A program made the translations under genes and the position numbers. From the NCBI RefSeq assembly GCF_041321095.1, contig NZ_JBGGWE010000006.1, positions 186,001 through 250,000 on the forward strand: DNA of 64,000 nt, written 5' to 3'. Shown piece after piece: positions 49,145-58,248 of the stretch. Below the pieces are notes generated by a model. That model was not told the DNA's origin and searched no databases. It was given only the letters and a program-made list of their open reading frames with translations. Source of the DNA: Fibrella arboris. Lineage in GTDB: Bacteria > Bacteroidota > Bacteroidia > Cytophagales > Spirosomataceae. Position 1 is the first letter of the stretch; the number at the start of each line of letters is the position of its first letter.

Positions 49145-50545
49145 TTACAACAGTATTCTTGGGTCTGTCACTACGCCCGTTACGGCGGCGGCGGCGGCTA
49201 CCAGGGGGCTGGCGAGCAGCGTGCGGGCACCGGGGCCCTGACGACCTTCGAAGTTGCGGTTCGACGTCGATACGGCGTATTTACCGGCCGGTACTTTATC
49301 GTCGTTCATGGCCAGACAGGCCGAGCAACCAGGCTGACGCAGCGCAAAACCGGCTTCGGTCAGAATATCCAGAATACCTTCTTCCTTGATCTGCGCCTCC
49401 ACGATGTGTGACCCAGGTACCAACCAGGCCGTTACGTTATCGGCTTTTCTCCGGCCCTTTACGATGGATGCAAACGCCCGAAAATCTTCGATACGACCGT
49501 TGGTGCAGCTTCCCAGGAACACGAAATCGATGGGTTTGCCAATCATGGATTCGTTTTCGGCGAAACCCATGTAGTTCAGCGATTTCTTGTAACTGGCATC
49601 GCCATCCTGCTGATCGGCGGCCAGCGGAATTTGCCTGGTTACACCCGTGCCCATGCCGGGGTTGGTGCCGTAAGTGATCTGTGGCTCAATATCGGCGGCG
49701 TTGAACGTCAGGTCGTGATCGAACAGGGCGCCGTCATCGGTTTTCAGCGATTCCCAGTACGGAACCAGCTTGTCCCAGGCCTCGCCTTTGGGAGCCAGGT
49801 CGCGGCCGTTCAGGTACGTTAGCGTGGTGGCATCGGGGGCAATCATGCCGCCGCGCGCGCCCATTTCGATGCTCATGTTGCAGACCGTCATACGGCCTTC
49901 CATGCTCATGTTACGGAACACATCGCCGGCATACTCTACGAAATACCCGGTGGCACCACTCGCCGAAATCTGCGCAATGATGTATAGGGCCACGTCTTTC
50001 GGCAACACGCCTTTACCCAGCGTACCATTGACCGAAATCCGCATTTTCTTGGGCTTGGGCTGCATGATACACTGCGTAGCCAGTACCATCTCGACTTCCG
50101 ACGTACCGATCCCGAACGCAATAGCACCAAACGCGCCGTGGGTCGAGGTATGTGAGTCGCCGCAAACGATGGTCATGCCGGGTAGGGTGATGCCGTTTTC
50201 GGGCCCAACCACGTGCACAATGCCATTTTTTGGATTGCCCAGTCCCCAGTGCGAGATGTGGTACTTTGCACTGTTCCGCTCCAAGGCATCCAGCTGGTTC
50301 GCCGACAATGGGTCGGCAACTGGTAGGTGCTGATTGATAGTAGGCGTGTTATGGTCCGCAGTGGCAAACGTGCGTTTCGAGAACAACACCGGCGCATTCC
50401 GACCTTCAAGGCCCAGAAACGCCACTGGACTGGTCACCTCGTGAATGAAATGACGGTCGATAAACAGCACGTCGGGACCATCGCTGATCTTGCGGATGAC
50501 GTGCGCATCCCAGACTTTATCAAATAATGTTTTTGGGGTACTCAT
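49145..50545 (-). CDS. leuC: 3-isopropylmalate dehydratase large subunit
   Basis: A 466-residue aconitase-family subunit with a [4Fe-4S] cluster. The cluster cysteines are seen in FLGSCTNGR and PGCSACLAMN. Active-site blocks CGDSHTSTHGAFGAIAFGIG and VEYAGDVFRNMSMEGRMTVCN in outline are intact. I prefer the ATG at 50545 (MSTPKTLFDKVWDAHV), which matches the N-terminus of known LeuC proteins; an in-frame ATG at 50560 would add five residues. It is the first leucine gene of this minus-strand group. Confidence 0.96.
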   Translation of the reverse strand: MSTPKTLFDKVWDAHVIRKISDGPDVLFIDRHFIHEVTSPVAFLGLEGRNAPVLFSKRTFATADHNTPTINQHLPVADPLSANQLDALERNSAKYHISHWGLGNPKNGIVHVVGPENGITLPGMTIVCGDSHTSTHGAFGAIAFGIGTSEVEMVLATQCIMQPKPKKMRISVNGTLGKGVLPKDVALYIIAQISASGATGYFVEYAGDVFRNMSMEGRMTVCNMSIEMGARGGMIAPDATTLTYLNGRDLAPKGEAWDKLVPYWESLKTDDGALFDHDLTFNAADIEPQITYGTNPGMGTGVTRQIPLAADQQDGDASYKKSLNYMGFAENESMIGKPIDFVFLGSCTNGRIEDFRAFASIVKGRRKADNVTAWLVPGSHIVEAQIKEEGILDILTEAGFALRQPGCSACLAMNDDKVPAGKYAVSTSNRNFEGRQGPGARTLLASPLVAAAAAVTGVVTDPRILL

Positions 50546-50560
50546 ACCTATAGAGGACAT

Positions 50561-50858
50561 CGTATTACGTACCTACAAAAGTGGCAGATCGTGTAGAACT
50601 ACGCATCACGCCATCCGTCCAGTAAATAGCGATTTTAGTTCAGCGAGCTGTAATGGGTGTAAAACTGCATAGGTCGTTTGGGCGCACGGTGCTGTTAACG
50701 TATTGAAGACTACCCTTCTGCTTCATTGGCATCTTCTTGCTATCCTTCGACAGTTGTCCTGTACAGAGCGTGTAAAAACGACTGCTCCCCTGATGACCAA
50801 ACGCTTGGTTCAGTCATCAGGGGAGCAGTTATCTAATTGGCTGACTTAAAAAAGGTGT
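50561..50858. other. gap upstream of leuC
   Basis: About 300 bp without a gene. It holds the terminator of the adhesin gene (50782-50828). I see no leader peptide, T-box or clear TTTG/TAnnTTTG promoter for leuC here. Confidence 0.5.
50774..50828 (-). terminator. intrinsic terminator after the T9SS adhesin gene
   Basis: CTGCTCCCCTGATGAC (50782-50797) pairs perfectly with GTCATCAGGGGAGCAG (50813-50828). On the minus strand the stem is followed by TCGTTTTTA, a T-rich tail. It starts about 30 bp after the adhesin stop codon. Confidence 0.88.
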
Positions 50859-53800
50859 TTATTCGACTTTGAGTACCCGGCTGGTTCGGCTCCGGGTAGG
50901 CGTGCTTACCTGAAGCAGTAATACGCCCGGCCCCTGTCCGGCTACCGACAGTTCGTGCTGCTCGACCGCTTGCGGACTGGCCACCTGCCGTTGGGTAATT
51001 ACCCGGCCCTGCGCGCTGACCAGTTGCAGTTGCAGCGGTTCAGAACCAGCTCCTTTGATCTGCACCGAAACCACGTCGCCACGCACGGGGTTGCCCAGTA
51101 CGGTCACCTCCAGCTCAGGCATCGGTTCCGCTGATGCCATACGGGCAGACCCGGTTGGCTCATTCCCCCACACCCGATCCTGGCCCACGAAAACCACCAC
51201 CCGGTTGTTGGAACTCGACTCGGCGGGTTGCTCCTGATACGAGTAATCGTTGGCCTGGTTGAAGCGTCCGCCATCGGGCTTACTGATGCGGTAACGTACC
51301 CGGCCTGTAGAAGCGCCCGGAGCCAGTTGCCCCCCCTGGTTGTAGCGGATCTCCAGGTAGTAGTTGGCCCCACCGACGGCCGGGCTCAAGGCCACCAGCC
51401 GGGTGCTTACCTGCCCCTCGTCGACCTCTACCTGAAGGCGCTCAGTACCGTCGGAAGTAAAGTAATAACGGGCGTTCAAATCGCTGAAGTTCACCGCTAC
51501 GTTGCCCTCGTTGCGGATAGTCAGGTACGTGTTGATCTGGGTAGCCGAGGGTCCGTTCTTGCTCTCGGTCAAGGCGCGCAACGCCTTGATGGGGGTGAAG
51601 ACCCCACCGGGCTCCTGCCCCGCAATGAGCACCCCGTTGAAGTAGGCCGTGATCTGCAGATTGCCCACCAGCTGATCGCGCACGGTGGCGTAGGAATAGT
51701 CGTCGGCCTCATTCAGCCCTGAGTAGTCGCCCTTGGCGAAATAGGCCTGGATAGGTCCCGAGCTGGCTCCAGGGGCCAGACTACCCGCCCCCGCGGTGAA
51801 GCTGTACTCCACGTAGCCAGCCGCACCAGTCTGAGCGGGATTCAGGGGTACGTAGCGCAAACGCACGTTCTGGTTGCCCACCTGGGCGTAGTTGATCGAG
51901 AGGTTACTCAGGGCCGAGGCCCCTTCCACCGTCAGGTAGTAACGCAGGGTCAGGCCCGAGAGCGGCAGAGCGCCTGCTCCCTGGTTTTGCAGCACGAGCA
52001 GGGGCTGGATGGCGTTGTTGTTCACATAGTTGTCTACATCGCGGTGCAAAACGGTCAGGCGGCCACCCACCCTAACCACGGCCGTAGCCAGTGGGCTGGT
52101 GCAGCCATCCACGGTGCAGCTAGCCTGATAGGTGAAGGTACCAGGCTGATTGGTCGAGACGCTGATCAAAGAGCCGTTACCCGAGCTGTTATTGGGGCCG
52201 CTCCAGGCGATGGTGCCCCCGCAGCCCCCAACCACCAGGTTAACGTTGCCCGAATTGAGATCCACCGTTACTGCCGATTGGCTGGCGAGGTAGGATCCCC
52301 CGCTCTGGGTTAGCAGCGTTGGGGCGGGTGGGGTAGCCTTAACGGTGACCACCTGAGTGGCCGTGTTGGTGCAGCCGTTGCCGTCGGTATAGGTAAAATC
52401 AACGGTGCGGTTACCTACCGCCAGTAGGGAGGGGTTAAAGCTGGTTGCTGCCGTGCCGTCAATGGTGAAGCTGCCCCCCGCCGGTGATCCCGTCAGGGAA
52501 ACGGGCGAAGCATCTTTACAATACGCTGCGCCCAGCCCGATGATCGAAACGACGGGCAGAGGATCTACCCGCACCGATTGGGTAGCCGTGTTCCCACAGC
52601 CATCTCCGCTGGTAACGCTGTAAACCACCGTGTAGGTACCCACCACCAGGGTAGCTGGCGCAAACTGTGTGGCAGGAGTGCCGTTAACAGTGAAACGCCC
52701 ACCCGCCGGATTGCCGCCCAGCGTAACGGCCGCTGCACTCTTGCAATAGGCTGCGGCCAGGCCCGTGATGGTCACCGTTGGCAGGGCGTTGATGGTCACG
52801 CTTTGGGTCGTGGTACCCACGCAGCCACTGCTGTTGGTGAAGCTGTAGGCCACCGTATGGCTACCCACCGTCAGGAAAGCCGGGTCAACCTGCGTGGCAG
52901 CGACACCATCGACCGTAAAGGCACCTCCGGCGGGCAGACCCGTCAAGGTCACAGGGTCCGTGTTTTTACAATACGCGGTGGCCAGGCCACTGATGCTCAC
53001 AGTAGGTAGTGGCGTGATGGTCAGCGTAATGGCGGTCCGATCACTCTCGCAGCCGTTGGCATTGACCTGACTGACGTAGAACGTCCTTGAACCAATGCTG
53101 CTGGTGGGAAGAACGGGCGCCAGCGTTGAGGCGGCTCCACCTGTGGCCAGGGTGTACCAGCGCAGATTACTGCCGGAAATTACGGCTGTAGACAGCGATA
53201 CAGGCGTCGTGTTCTGGCAGGCCGAAACGGAAGCGACAACCGTTGGGCTACCCGGCACAGGGTTGATCGTTACCGAGGCGCTGCCCGTCGCCGTGCAGCC
53301 ATTGCCATCGGTCAGGGTCACCGAATAGGCCCCCGTGTTGCTGACTGTCACTACTGGCCCTGTGGTGGGCGAGCCGCCGCTCCAGCTGAAGCTGGGGTTA
53401 GTGGCAGTGGTAACAGCACTAAGCGATACCGTGCCGCCGCAGACGGCGCTGGTGGCCGGGCTCACGCTCACCACCAGCGCCGCGTTTTGGGTAATGCTGA
53501 CCAAGGCGGTTGTTGAGAAGCCGGAGCTGGTGGCAGTGACGACTACCGAGTAGCTACCCGCCGCCAGGCCTGTTACTGTAGGCGTACCGTCTCCGGCGGG
53601 GTTACCCGGCAGCCAGTCGTAGCTGAACGGACCGTTTTCGCCACTGGCCGTTACGGTCGCCGCGCCGGTAGCCCCTCCGAAGCAGATGACGTTGGTCTGA
53701 CTGGTGATACTGGCCGTCAGCTCGTTGACATTGGTCACGCTGATAGTCAGCACTTTGTCATAGCTCAGTGCTGGCGTTCCGCTATCGGTGGAACGTACCC

Positions 53801-55982
53801 GGATGCTGTAGGTGGATTTTGTCTCGAAGTCGAAGGCAGCGGCCGTGAGCAGGTTATTGCCCGAGATGGTGAACAACGCATTATTATCCGAACCGGCCCC
53901 ACTGACCAGCGAGTAAGTAAAGTCCTGGGCGGGTATATCGGCATCGGTGGTGCTTAACGTACCTACCAACGTACCTACGGCGGCGTTCTCGGCCACGGCC
54001 GTTCCGCTCAGGTTAACATCGGTCGGAGCCTGGTTAGGTATGTAGGAAACGATAAAGGGGCCGGCAGCCGTATTGCCGTTCCCCGCCGCGTCGAAGCCTG
54101 AGCTGGCAGGCACACTAAAGCTCACTGGGCCAGCGTTTCGAGGGGCAATGTTCAGTCGATACGCCGTCGAGCTAAGGGCAGTCAATGTCGCCGAGTTAAA
54201 ATTAGTGATCGTAAAGGCCACATCCGCGGAGATGAAATCCGTTACAGGCTCGGAGAAGGTAATGGTAACGGAGAATGGTGAGCTTGAGGTGGTGTTGCTG
54301 GCTGGCCCGGCAACCATCACCGTAGGTGGGGTGGCGTCCACGGCGAAGGTGTTGGTATTACTACCGGGGCTGGTCAACTGACCGCTGCTTTGGGCGGTGG
54401 CATACACGCTATGGGTGCCTTCGGTCAGGTTGGTCGGCTGGAGGAAGCTAAAGCCGCCGCCGCCGGTTGCCGTAGCACTGCCGATGCGCGCTCCGTCTAC
54501 GTAGACGGTCACGGTGCTACTGGCCGGGGCCGTGCCGGTATAAGTAGGCCGGATGGGGTTTTGGCTCGACCCGTTGGCGGGCGCGAGCAGCATTGGGGCC
54601 ACCGTGGGGGTAGGCTGAGACGTAGTGAAGCTCACGGCACTACCGTAGCTGGTGCCAACACCGTTGGTGGCGTAGGCCCGTGCTGTGTAAGTGGCACTGG
54701 GCGTCAGCCCCGTCAGGTTGGCCGAGAAGTTACTTGGAAATGCTGCCGGTGAGCTGGTACCTACCTGAACTTTGGTATTGCTGGTAGTGGGGCTGCCGTT
54801 GCCCGCCACGAAAACCACCCCATAGTCTGTCAGGGCACTGCCGCCATCACTGGTGATGCTGCCGCTCACCGTAGCGTTGCTGCTGGTGATATTACTGGCT
54901 GGCGACGTAGTGGTCACCGTTGGCGAGGTCTGATTAACTATGGCCAGGCCGGTGATTTGCGTGGTAGTAGCTCCCGCCAGCAGCCCGGCCGTCACCAGCG
55001 TACTGACCGGGTTGCCCGTTCCCAGACCAACGGCTATAATGCGAGTACGGTCGGGATTATCGGCATTGGTCACGCCAATATTCGCGACCAGTACCCGGTT
55101 GTTGGCCGCGTCCAGCACCGTGGTCCCCGGCGACTGAATGAAGTTATCTTTGATCAGGATATTATTGCTGCCATCCAGGTTGACGCGCCGTAGCTGATCG
55201 GCCATTGTAGCCAGGGCACCATCGTTTAGCACGTAATAGAGGTAGCCATTAGCCGCGTCCAGGGCCATACCGGTGATCTGTGTGGTTGTAGCCCCCGGCA
55301 GCAGCCCGGCCGTCACCAGCGTACTGACGGGATTACCCGTTCCCAGGCCAACGGCTACGATACGGGTGCGGTCAGGGTTAGCGGCGTTGGTCACGCCAAT
55401 ATTCGCGACCAGTACCCGGTTGTTGGCCGCGTCCAGCACTATATTCCCCGGCGACTGAATGAAGTTGTCTTTGATCAGGATGTTATTGCTGCCGTCCAGA
55501 TTGACGCGCCGTAGCTGATCAGCCATTGTAGCCAGGGCCCCATCGTTTAGCACGTAATAGAGGTAGCCATTAACTGCGTCCAGGGCCATACCGGTGATCT
55601 GTGTGGTTGTAGCCCCCGGCAGCAGCCCGGCCGTCACCAGCGTACTGACCGGGTTGCCCGTTCCCAGACCAACGGCTATAATGCGAGTACGGTCAGGATT
55701 ATCGGCATTGGTCACGCCAATATTCGCGACCAGTACCCGGTTGTTGGCCGCATCCAGCACCGTGGTCCCCGGCGACTGAATGAAGTTATCTTTGATCAGG
55801 ATGTTAGTACTGCCATCCAGATTGACGCGCCGTAGCTGATCGGCCGTTGTAGCCAGGGCACCATCGTTTAGCACGTAATAAAGCTGGGCCTGGCTCTGTT
55901 GGGGTACTAAAAGTAGTAGGCTTAAGCAACTGGCGAGCAGCCAGGGTAGCCATTGCAGACGAATAGGTAGTAGTTTTTTCAT
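50859..55982 (-). CDS. giant T9SS-secreted multidomain adhesin with CBM3-like modules
   Basis: A 1707-residue exported protein. Order: signal peptide; three nearly identical 107-residue repeats (about 33-354, LYYVLNDGALAT...ITGMALDA); a fibronectin-III-like domain (to about 460); Ig-like domains; a cadherin-like domain (about 657-760, FDFETKSTYSIRVRSTDSG); SprB-like and PKD/Ig-like repeats (about 760-1300, including several copies of GLxxAYCKxxxxVxLTGxPAGGxF); two tandem modules resembling carbohydrate-binding family 3 (about 1308-1460 and 1461-1600, with DNYVNNNAIQPLLVLQN, EADDYSYA, GQEP and FNQANDYSYQEQ, GNEP); and a type IX C-terminal sorting domain (about 1617-1707). It is probably a surface or secreted polysaccharide-binding adhesin. 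No catalytic domain is seen. Confidence 0.85.
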   Translation of the reverse strand: MKKLLPIRLQWLPWLLASCLSLLLLVPQQSQAQLYYVLNDGALATTADQLRRVNLDGSTNILIKDNFIQSPGTTVLDAANNRVLVANIGVTNADNPDRTRIIAVGLGTGNPVSTLVTAGLLPGATTTQITGMALDAVNGYLYYVLNDGALATMADQLRRVNLDGSNNILIKDNFIQSPGNIVLDAANNRVLVANIGVTNAANPDRTRIVAVGLGTGNPVSTLVTAGLLPGATTTQITGMALDAANGYLYYVLNDGALATMADQLRRVNLDGSNNILIKDNFIQSPGTTVLDAANNRVLVANIGVTNADNPDRTRIIAVGLGTGNPVSTLVTAGLLAGATTTQITGLAIVNQTSPTVTTTSPASNITSSNATVSGSITSDGGSALTDYGVVFVAGNGSPTTSNTKVQVGTSSPAAFPSNFSANLTGLTPSATYTARAYATNGVGTSYGSAVSFTTSQPTPTVAPMLLAPANGSSQNPIRPTYTGTAPASSTVTVYVDGARIGSATATGGGGFSFLQPTNLTEGTHSVYATAQSSGQLTSPGSNTNTFAVDATPPTVMVAGPASNTTSSSPFSVTITFSEPVTDFISADVAFTITNFNSATLTALSSTAYRLNIAPRNAGPVSFSVPASSGFDAAGNGNTAAGPFIVSYIPNQAPTDVNLSGTAVAENAAVGTLVGTLSTTDADIPAQDFTYSLVSGAGSDNNALFTISGNNLLTAAAFDFETKSTYSIRVRSTDSGTPALSYDKVLTISVTNVNELTASITSQTNVICFGGATGAATVTASGENGPFSYDWLPGNPAGDGTPTVTGLAAGSYSVVVTATSSGFSTTALVSITQNAALVVSVSPATSAVCGGTVSLSAVTTATNPSFSWSGGSPTTGPVVTVSNTGAYSVTLTDGNGCTATGSASVTINPVPGSPTVVASVSACQNTTPVSLSTAVISGSNLRWYTLATGGAASTLAPVLPTSSIGSRTFYVSQVNANGCESDRTAITLTITPLPTVSISGLATAYCKNTDPVTLTGLPAGGAFTVDGVAATQVDPAFLTVGSHTVAYSFTNSSGCVGTTTQSVTINALPTVTITGLAAAYCKSAAAVTLGGNPAGGRFTVNGTPATQFAPATLVVGTYTVVYSVTSGDGCGNTATQSVRVDPLPVVSIIGLGAAYCKDASPVSLTGSPAGGSFTIDGTAATSFNPSLLAVGNRTVDFTYTDGNGCTNTATQVVTVKATPPAPTLLTQSGGSYLASQSAVTVDLNSGNVNLVVGGCGGTIAWSGPNNSSGNGSLISVSTNQPGTFTYQASCTVDGCTSPLATAVVRVGGRLTVLHRDVDNYVNNNAIQPLLVLQNQGAGALPLSGLTLRYYLTVEGASALSNLSINYAQVGNQNVRLRYVPLNPAQTGAAGYVEYSFTAGAGSLAPGASSGPIQAYFAKGDYSGLNEADDYSYATVRDQLVGNLQITAYFNGVLIAGQEPGGVFTPIKALRALTESKNGPSATQINTYLTIRNEGNVAVNFSDLNARYYFTSDGTERLQVEVDEGQVSTRLVALSPAVGGANYYLEIRYNQGGQLAPGASTGRVRYRISKPDGGRFNQANDYSYQEQPAESSSNNRVVVFVGQDRVWGNEPTGSARMASAEPMPELEVTVLGNPVRGDVVSVQIKGAGSEPLQLQLVSAQGRVITQRQVASPQAVEQHELSVAGQGPGVLLLQVSTPTRSRTSRVLKVE
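54924..55886 (-). repeat. three 321-bp tandem repeats in the adhesin gene
   Basis: The segment TTTAGCACGTAATA recurs at about 55226, 55547 and 55868, a period of 321 bp (107 codons). The copies are nearly identical at the DNA level, with scattered single changes, which suggests recent duplication or gene conversion and possible copy-number variation. Each copy looks like two or three blades of a beta-propeller (VNLDGSNNILIKDNF, DAANNRVLVANIG). Confidence 0.88.
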
Positions 55983-56331
55983 ACGATTGAGCGAAAAGAA
56001 ACAGCGATGAATTTTGTTAGTTGACTTACACAGTACAAGCCTGCATAGTGGCCGAACAGATGTGTTTACTACGCTGCGCGATCACCACAGTACCGACCGG
56101 CAGCATGGACGCAAAATAATTATATATGATACTATTATAATTTAATTGTTACTGGACGGTTGTAGCTTACTGCTCACAACCGCTTACAGGTTATACGACA
56201 CTGGCTGACAGAGCGTATAGCTCTATTTTGCCCTATACAATATACCTGATATGTATTATAAGTACGGGTATTATATTTTACTTGTATTAAACTCTTGCTT
56301 ATCTTGGTTGCCCAATAACTGCAACCTACAG
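55983..56331. other. AT-rich gap upstream of the adhesin gene
   Basis: About 350 bp with no convincing gene. The part 56115-56150 is very AT-rich. A dyad GGTTGT/ACAACC lies at about 56157-56180. No full -33/-7 promoter pair is recognised for the adhesin gene. Confidence 0.4.
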
Positions 56332-56691
56332 ATGGACAACAATGCACGCATACTCAAGCCGGAGGTGCTCCTGCGCTTTGTATGCTATACTAGCCTCGAC
56401 CCTAAAGAAGCCATTCATATAAAGCCCGACATCTGGACAGATAGGGAATCGGCCCTTGGTGGCGACTATAGATATGGGGCTGAATTTAGGGTAACCTCAT
56501 TCGGCAATCCCGAGCATTCGGGCCACTACGTGGTGGTCTCTCCACCCACTATACGGCAGATCCCACACCCCGAACACAGCCGCCGCACAGTGCCACTGGT
56601 AACGATCTGTATAGCCCGCAAAGAGATTTGGCCTCAACTGGAACCGCTGGCGGTCAATGGGTTAAATCGATCTATTCTATCGCTGAACTGA
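56332..56691 (+). CDS. hypothetical protein, about 119 residues
   Basis: A frame of 119 codons from ATG 56332 (MDNNARILKPEVLLRFVCY). The product is soluble with a strongly polar middle (IKPDIWTDRESALGGDYRYG) and a beta-rich HYVVVSPPTIRQIP segment. I do not recognise a family. An upstream extension would start in AT-rich DNA. Support for it being real is the absence of any overlapping gene and reasonable codon use; a spurious frame remains possible. Confidence 0.4.
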   Translation: MDNNARILKPEVLLRFVCYTSLDPKEAIHIKPDIWTDRESALGGDYRYGAEFRVTSFGNPEHSGHYVVVSPPTIRQIPHPEHSRRTVPLVTICIARKEIWPQLEPLAVNGLNRSILSLN

Positions 56692-56718
56692 ACGCCAACA
56701 GAGCGGCCTATCACGTTC

Positions 56719-57258
56719 TCATTTATATTTCTGGTCAATCTCTCGCTTCGACTCGTCCATGTACTCCTTGAACAACTTCATGATCTCGGGCTGGTACTTA
56801 TTCATCGAACGCATCATGATGTCTTTTGAAATAGCAGGCGTACTATCGATCAGTTTGCGACCAGCCGGCGTTTGATAAAACGTGCAAAACGCGTCGATTT
56901 CCTGCGCTGTAAAGTGCTGGTCATAGACCTCGACCATATCTTCATTGAGCAGCTTCAGGGTATTTTCTTTCGCCACCTTGACCATCTTTTGCATAAACGC
57001 ATCATGCCTTTTTAGCATGGCTGAATCGATCGGTATGCGAACACTATCTGCGCCGACCAGCTGCTTTGCCATTCCCGTTCTCATTCTTGAGAGGCTCCGG
57101 GCCATGTCTATGGTGGCATCCATCTGCTTCAACACCAGGGAATCCTGCTTCATAAGCACAAAAAGGTACTTGATCCGGTCTCGTTTCGGGGTGCTTTGCG
57201 CCTGAGCGTGAAACGCCACACCAAGCAGGAACAGGGCAGTAAACAGAAGTGGCTTCAT
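56719..57258 (-). CDS. DUF2059-domain exported protein
   Basis: A 179-residue exported protein: signal peptide (LLFTALFLLGVAFHAQAQS) followed by a helical domain. The C-terminal half contains VYDQHFTAQEIDAFCTFYQTPAGRKLID in outline, the recognisable DUF2059 pattern (F-x-P-E/Q-E-h-x-x-h-x-x-F-Y-x-T-P-x-G). The function of the family is unknown. The ATG at 57258 is chosen for the signal peptide. It is probably periplasmic and monocistronic. Confidence 0.85.
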   Translation of the reverse strand: MKPLLFTALFLLGVAFHAQAQSTPKRDRIKYLFVLMKQDSLVLKQMDATIDMARSLSRMRTGMAKQLVGADSVRIPIDSAMLKRHDAFMQKMVKVAKENTLKLLNEDMVEVYDQHFTAQEIDAFCTFYQTPAGRKLIDSTPAISKDIMMRSMNKYQPEIMKLFKEYMDESKREIDQKYK

Positions 57259-57411
57259 AACAGCTTGTATAGTTTGCCTCAAAGTAACCAATATTTTCGC
57301 TAGCAGATATCTATCGATCTCCTATCTCTGGTAGCCTGCCACTTAGCCGCTCGCATTGCTTTTGCGCAGTGGGCCCCGGCAACGTACCTAAAAGTCCGTG
57401 ACAACCTCTCT

Positions 57412-57555
57412 TTATGCGGTCAAGGCCCGCTTCGGGGTAAATCCGTACTGCTGCTTGTAGGCTTTAATGAAGTGGGACACGCTTTCATAGCCGATTTCCA
57501 TACTCACTTCCGAGACGTTCTTGTCGGTATTGCGTAAGCGTAAATAGGCCTATTG
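57412..57555 (-). pseudogene. displaced 3' end of an araC-type gene
   Basis: Bases 57428-57534 match 58277-58383, the 3' end of the neighbouring AraC gene, at 102 of 107 positions, with weaker similarity continuing to about 57555. Translated on the minus strand it still reads as the last AraC helix-turn-helix (NTDKNVSEVSMEIGYESVSH, then FTPKRALTA and stop). It is either the original 3' end displaced by an insertion or the rest of a deleted tandem paralogue. Confidence 0.82.
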
Positions 57556-57578
57556 AGCCTGGACGTTTATCTTTGTTT

Positions 57579-57782
57579 ATGCCTTATCGCCTTGATAGAA
57601 CCGCTTTTCACGCTGGCACGCACGAGCAGACAGCGCAGTATCATGCTGAGTGCCAGCCAGCCACCTATGCTGAACGGCTTCGTACGGCGGCTTACCTGAA
57701 CAGTGTTGCTTACCGCTATAATGTAGAGAACCCTCCAAGCCTGGACAGAACGGCGTTCTCTGCGCGTAAACATTCGCATTGA
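57579..57782 (+). CDS. small protein upstream of a nucleotidyltransferase, possible antitoxin-like partner
   Basis: A 67-residue frame, MPYRLDRTAFHAGTHEQTAQ at the start and LDRTAFSARKHSH at the end. It repeats the phrase LDRTAF at both ends and has RLRTAAYLNSVAYRYN in the middle. As I recall, small proteins with exactly this layout precede DUF6036-type nucleotidyltransferase genes in many Bacteroidetes. Its stop codon is one base before the next gene's ATG. The function is unknown; the pair resembles a toxin-antitoxin-like module. Confidence 0.55.
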   Translation: MPYRLDRTAFHAGTHEQTAQYHAECQPATYAERLRTAAYLNSVAYRYNVENPPSLDRTAFSARKHSH

Positions 57783-57783
57783 T

Positions 57784-58244
57784 ATGGCGAATCTGTTCAA
57801 CGACGATTTTCAGGATTTCCTCAAAGCCCTTCGCCAAGTTCAGGTACGTTACATTCTGGTTGGCGGTTACTCAGTAATTCTACACGGATATAGTCGTACT
57901 ACAGGCGACATGGACATTTGGGTTGAGAGTCATTAGATAACTATCTCCGATTAAGTCAAGCTTTTGCCATTTTCGGAATGTCAATGTTCGATATGACAGC
58001 CGACAATTTCCTGACTAATCCAGCCTTAGACGTCTTTACATTTGGTCGACAACCAGTTGCGATTGACATCATTACAGCCATAAAAGGCCTTTCATTCAGC
58101 GAAGCATACGAGCAAGCTTCTGATGTTGACGTTGATGGTTTGCTCATTCGCCTCATTCATTACAATCATCTGCTCCAGGCTAAACGAGCGGCTGGTCGCG
58201 CCCGAGATCAAAATGATTTAGATAATCTAGAACGGCTGAAATGA
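57784..58244 (+). pseudogene. frameshifted nucleotidyltransferase (DUF6036-like)
   Basis: The first frame reads RYILVGGYSVILHGYSRTTG and DMDIWVE, the typical nucleotidyltransferase start with GG and D-x-D, then hits a TAG at 57934. Another frame continues immediately as NYLRLSQAFAIFGMSMFDMT and on to the end at 58244. The break lies at a GAGAG run near 57927, consistent with gain of two bases (or loss of one). The intact protein would have about 153 residues. The module lies between two copies of the AraC 3' end. Confidence 0.75.
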
Positions 58245-58248
58245 TACC

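Noticed and set aside
50561..50858. A second leucine leader peptide or T-box upstream of leuC
   Set aside because: I looked for Leu-rich short frames and T-box motifs and found none; only the adhesin terminator is convincing.
54924..55886. Regular repeats that might suggest a CRISPR array
   Set aside because: Period 321 bp, nearly the whole unit conserved, in frame with a long protein; these are tandem protein repeats, not short repeats with spacers.
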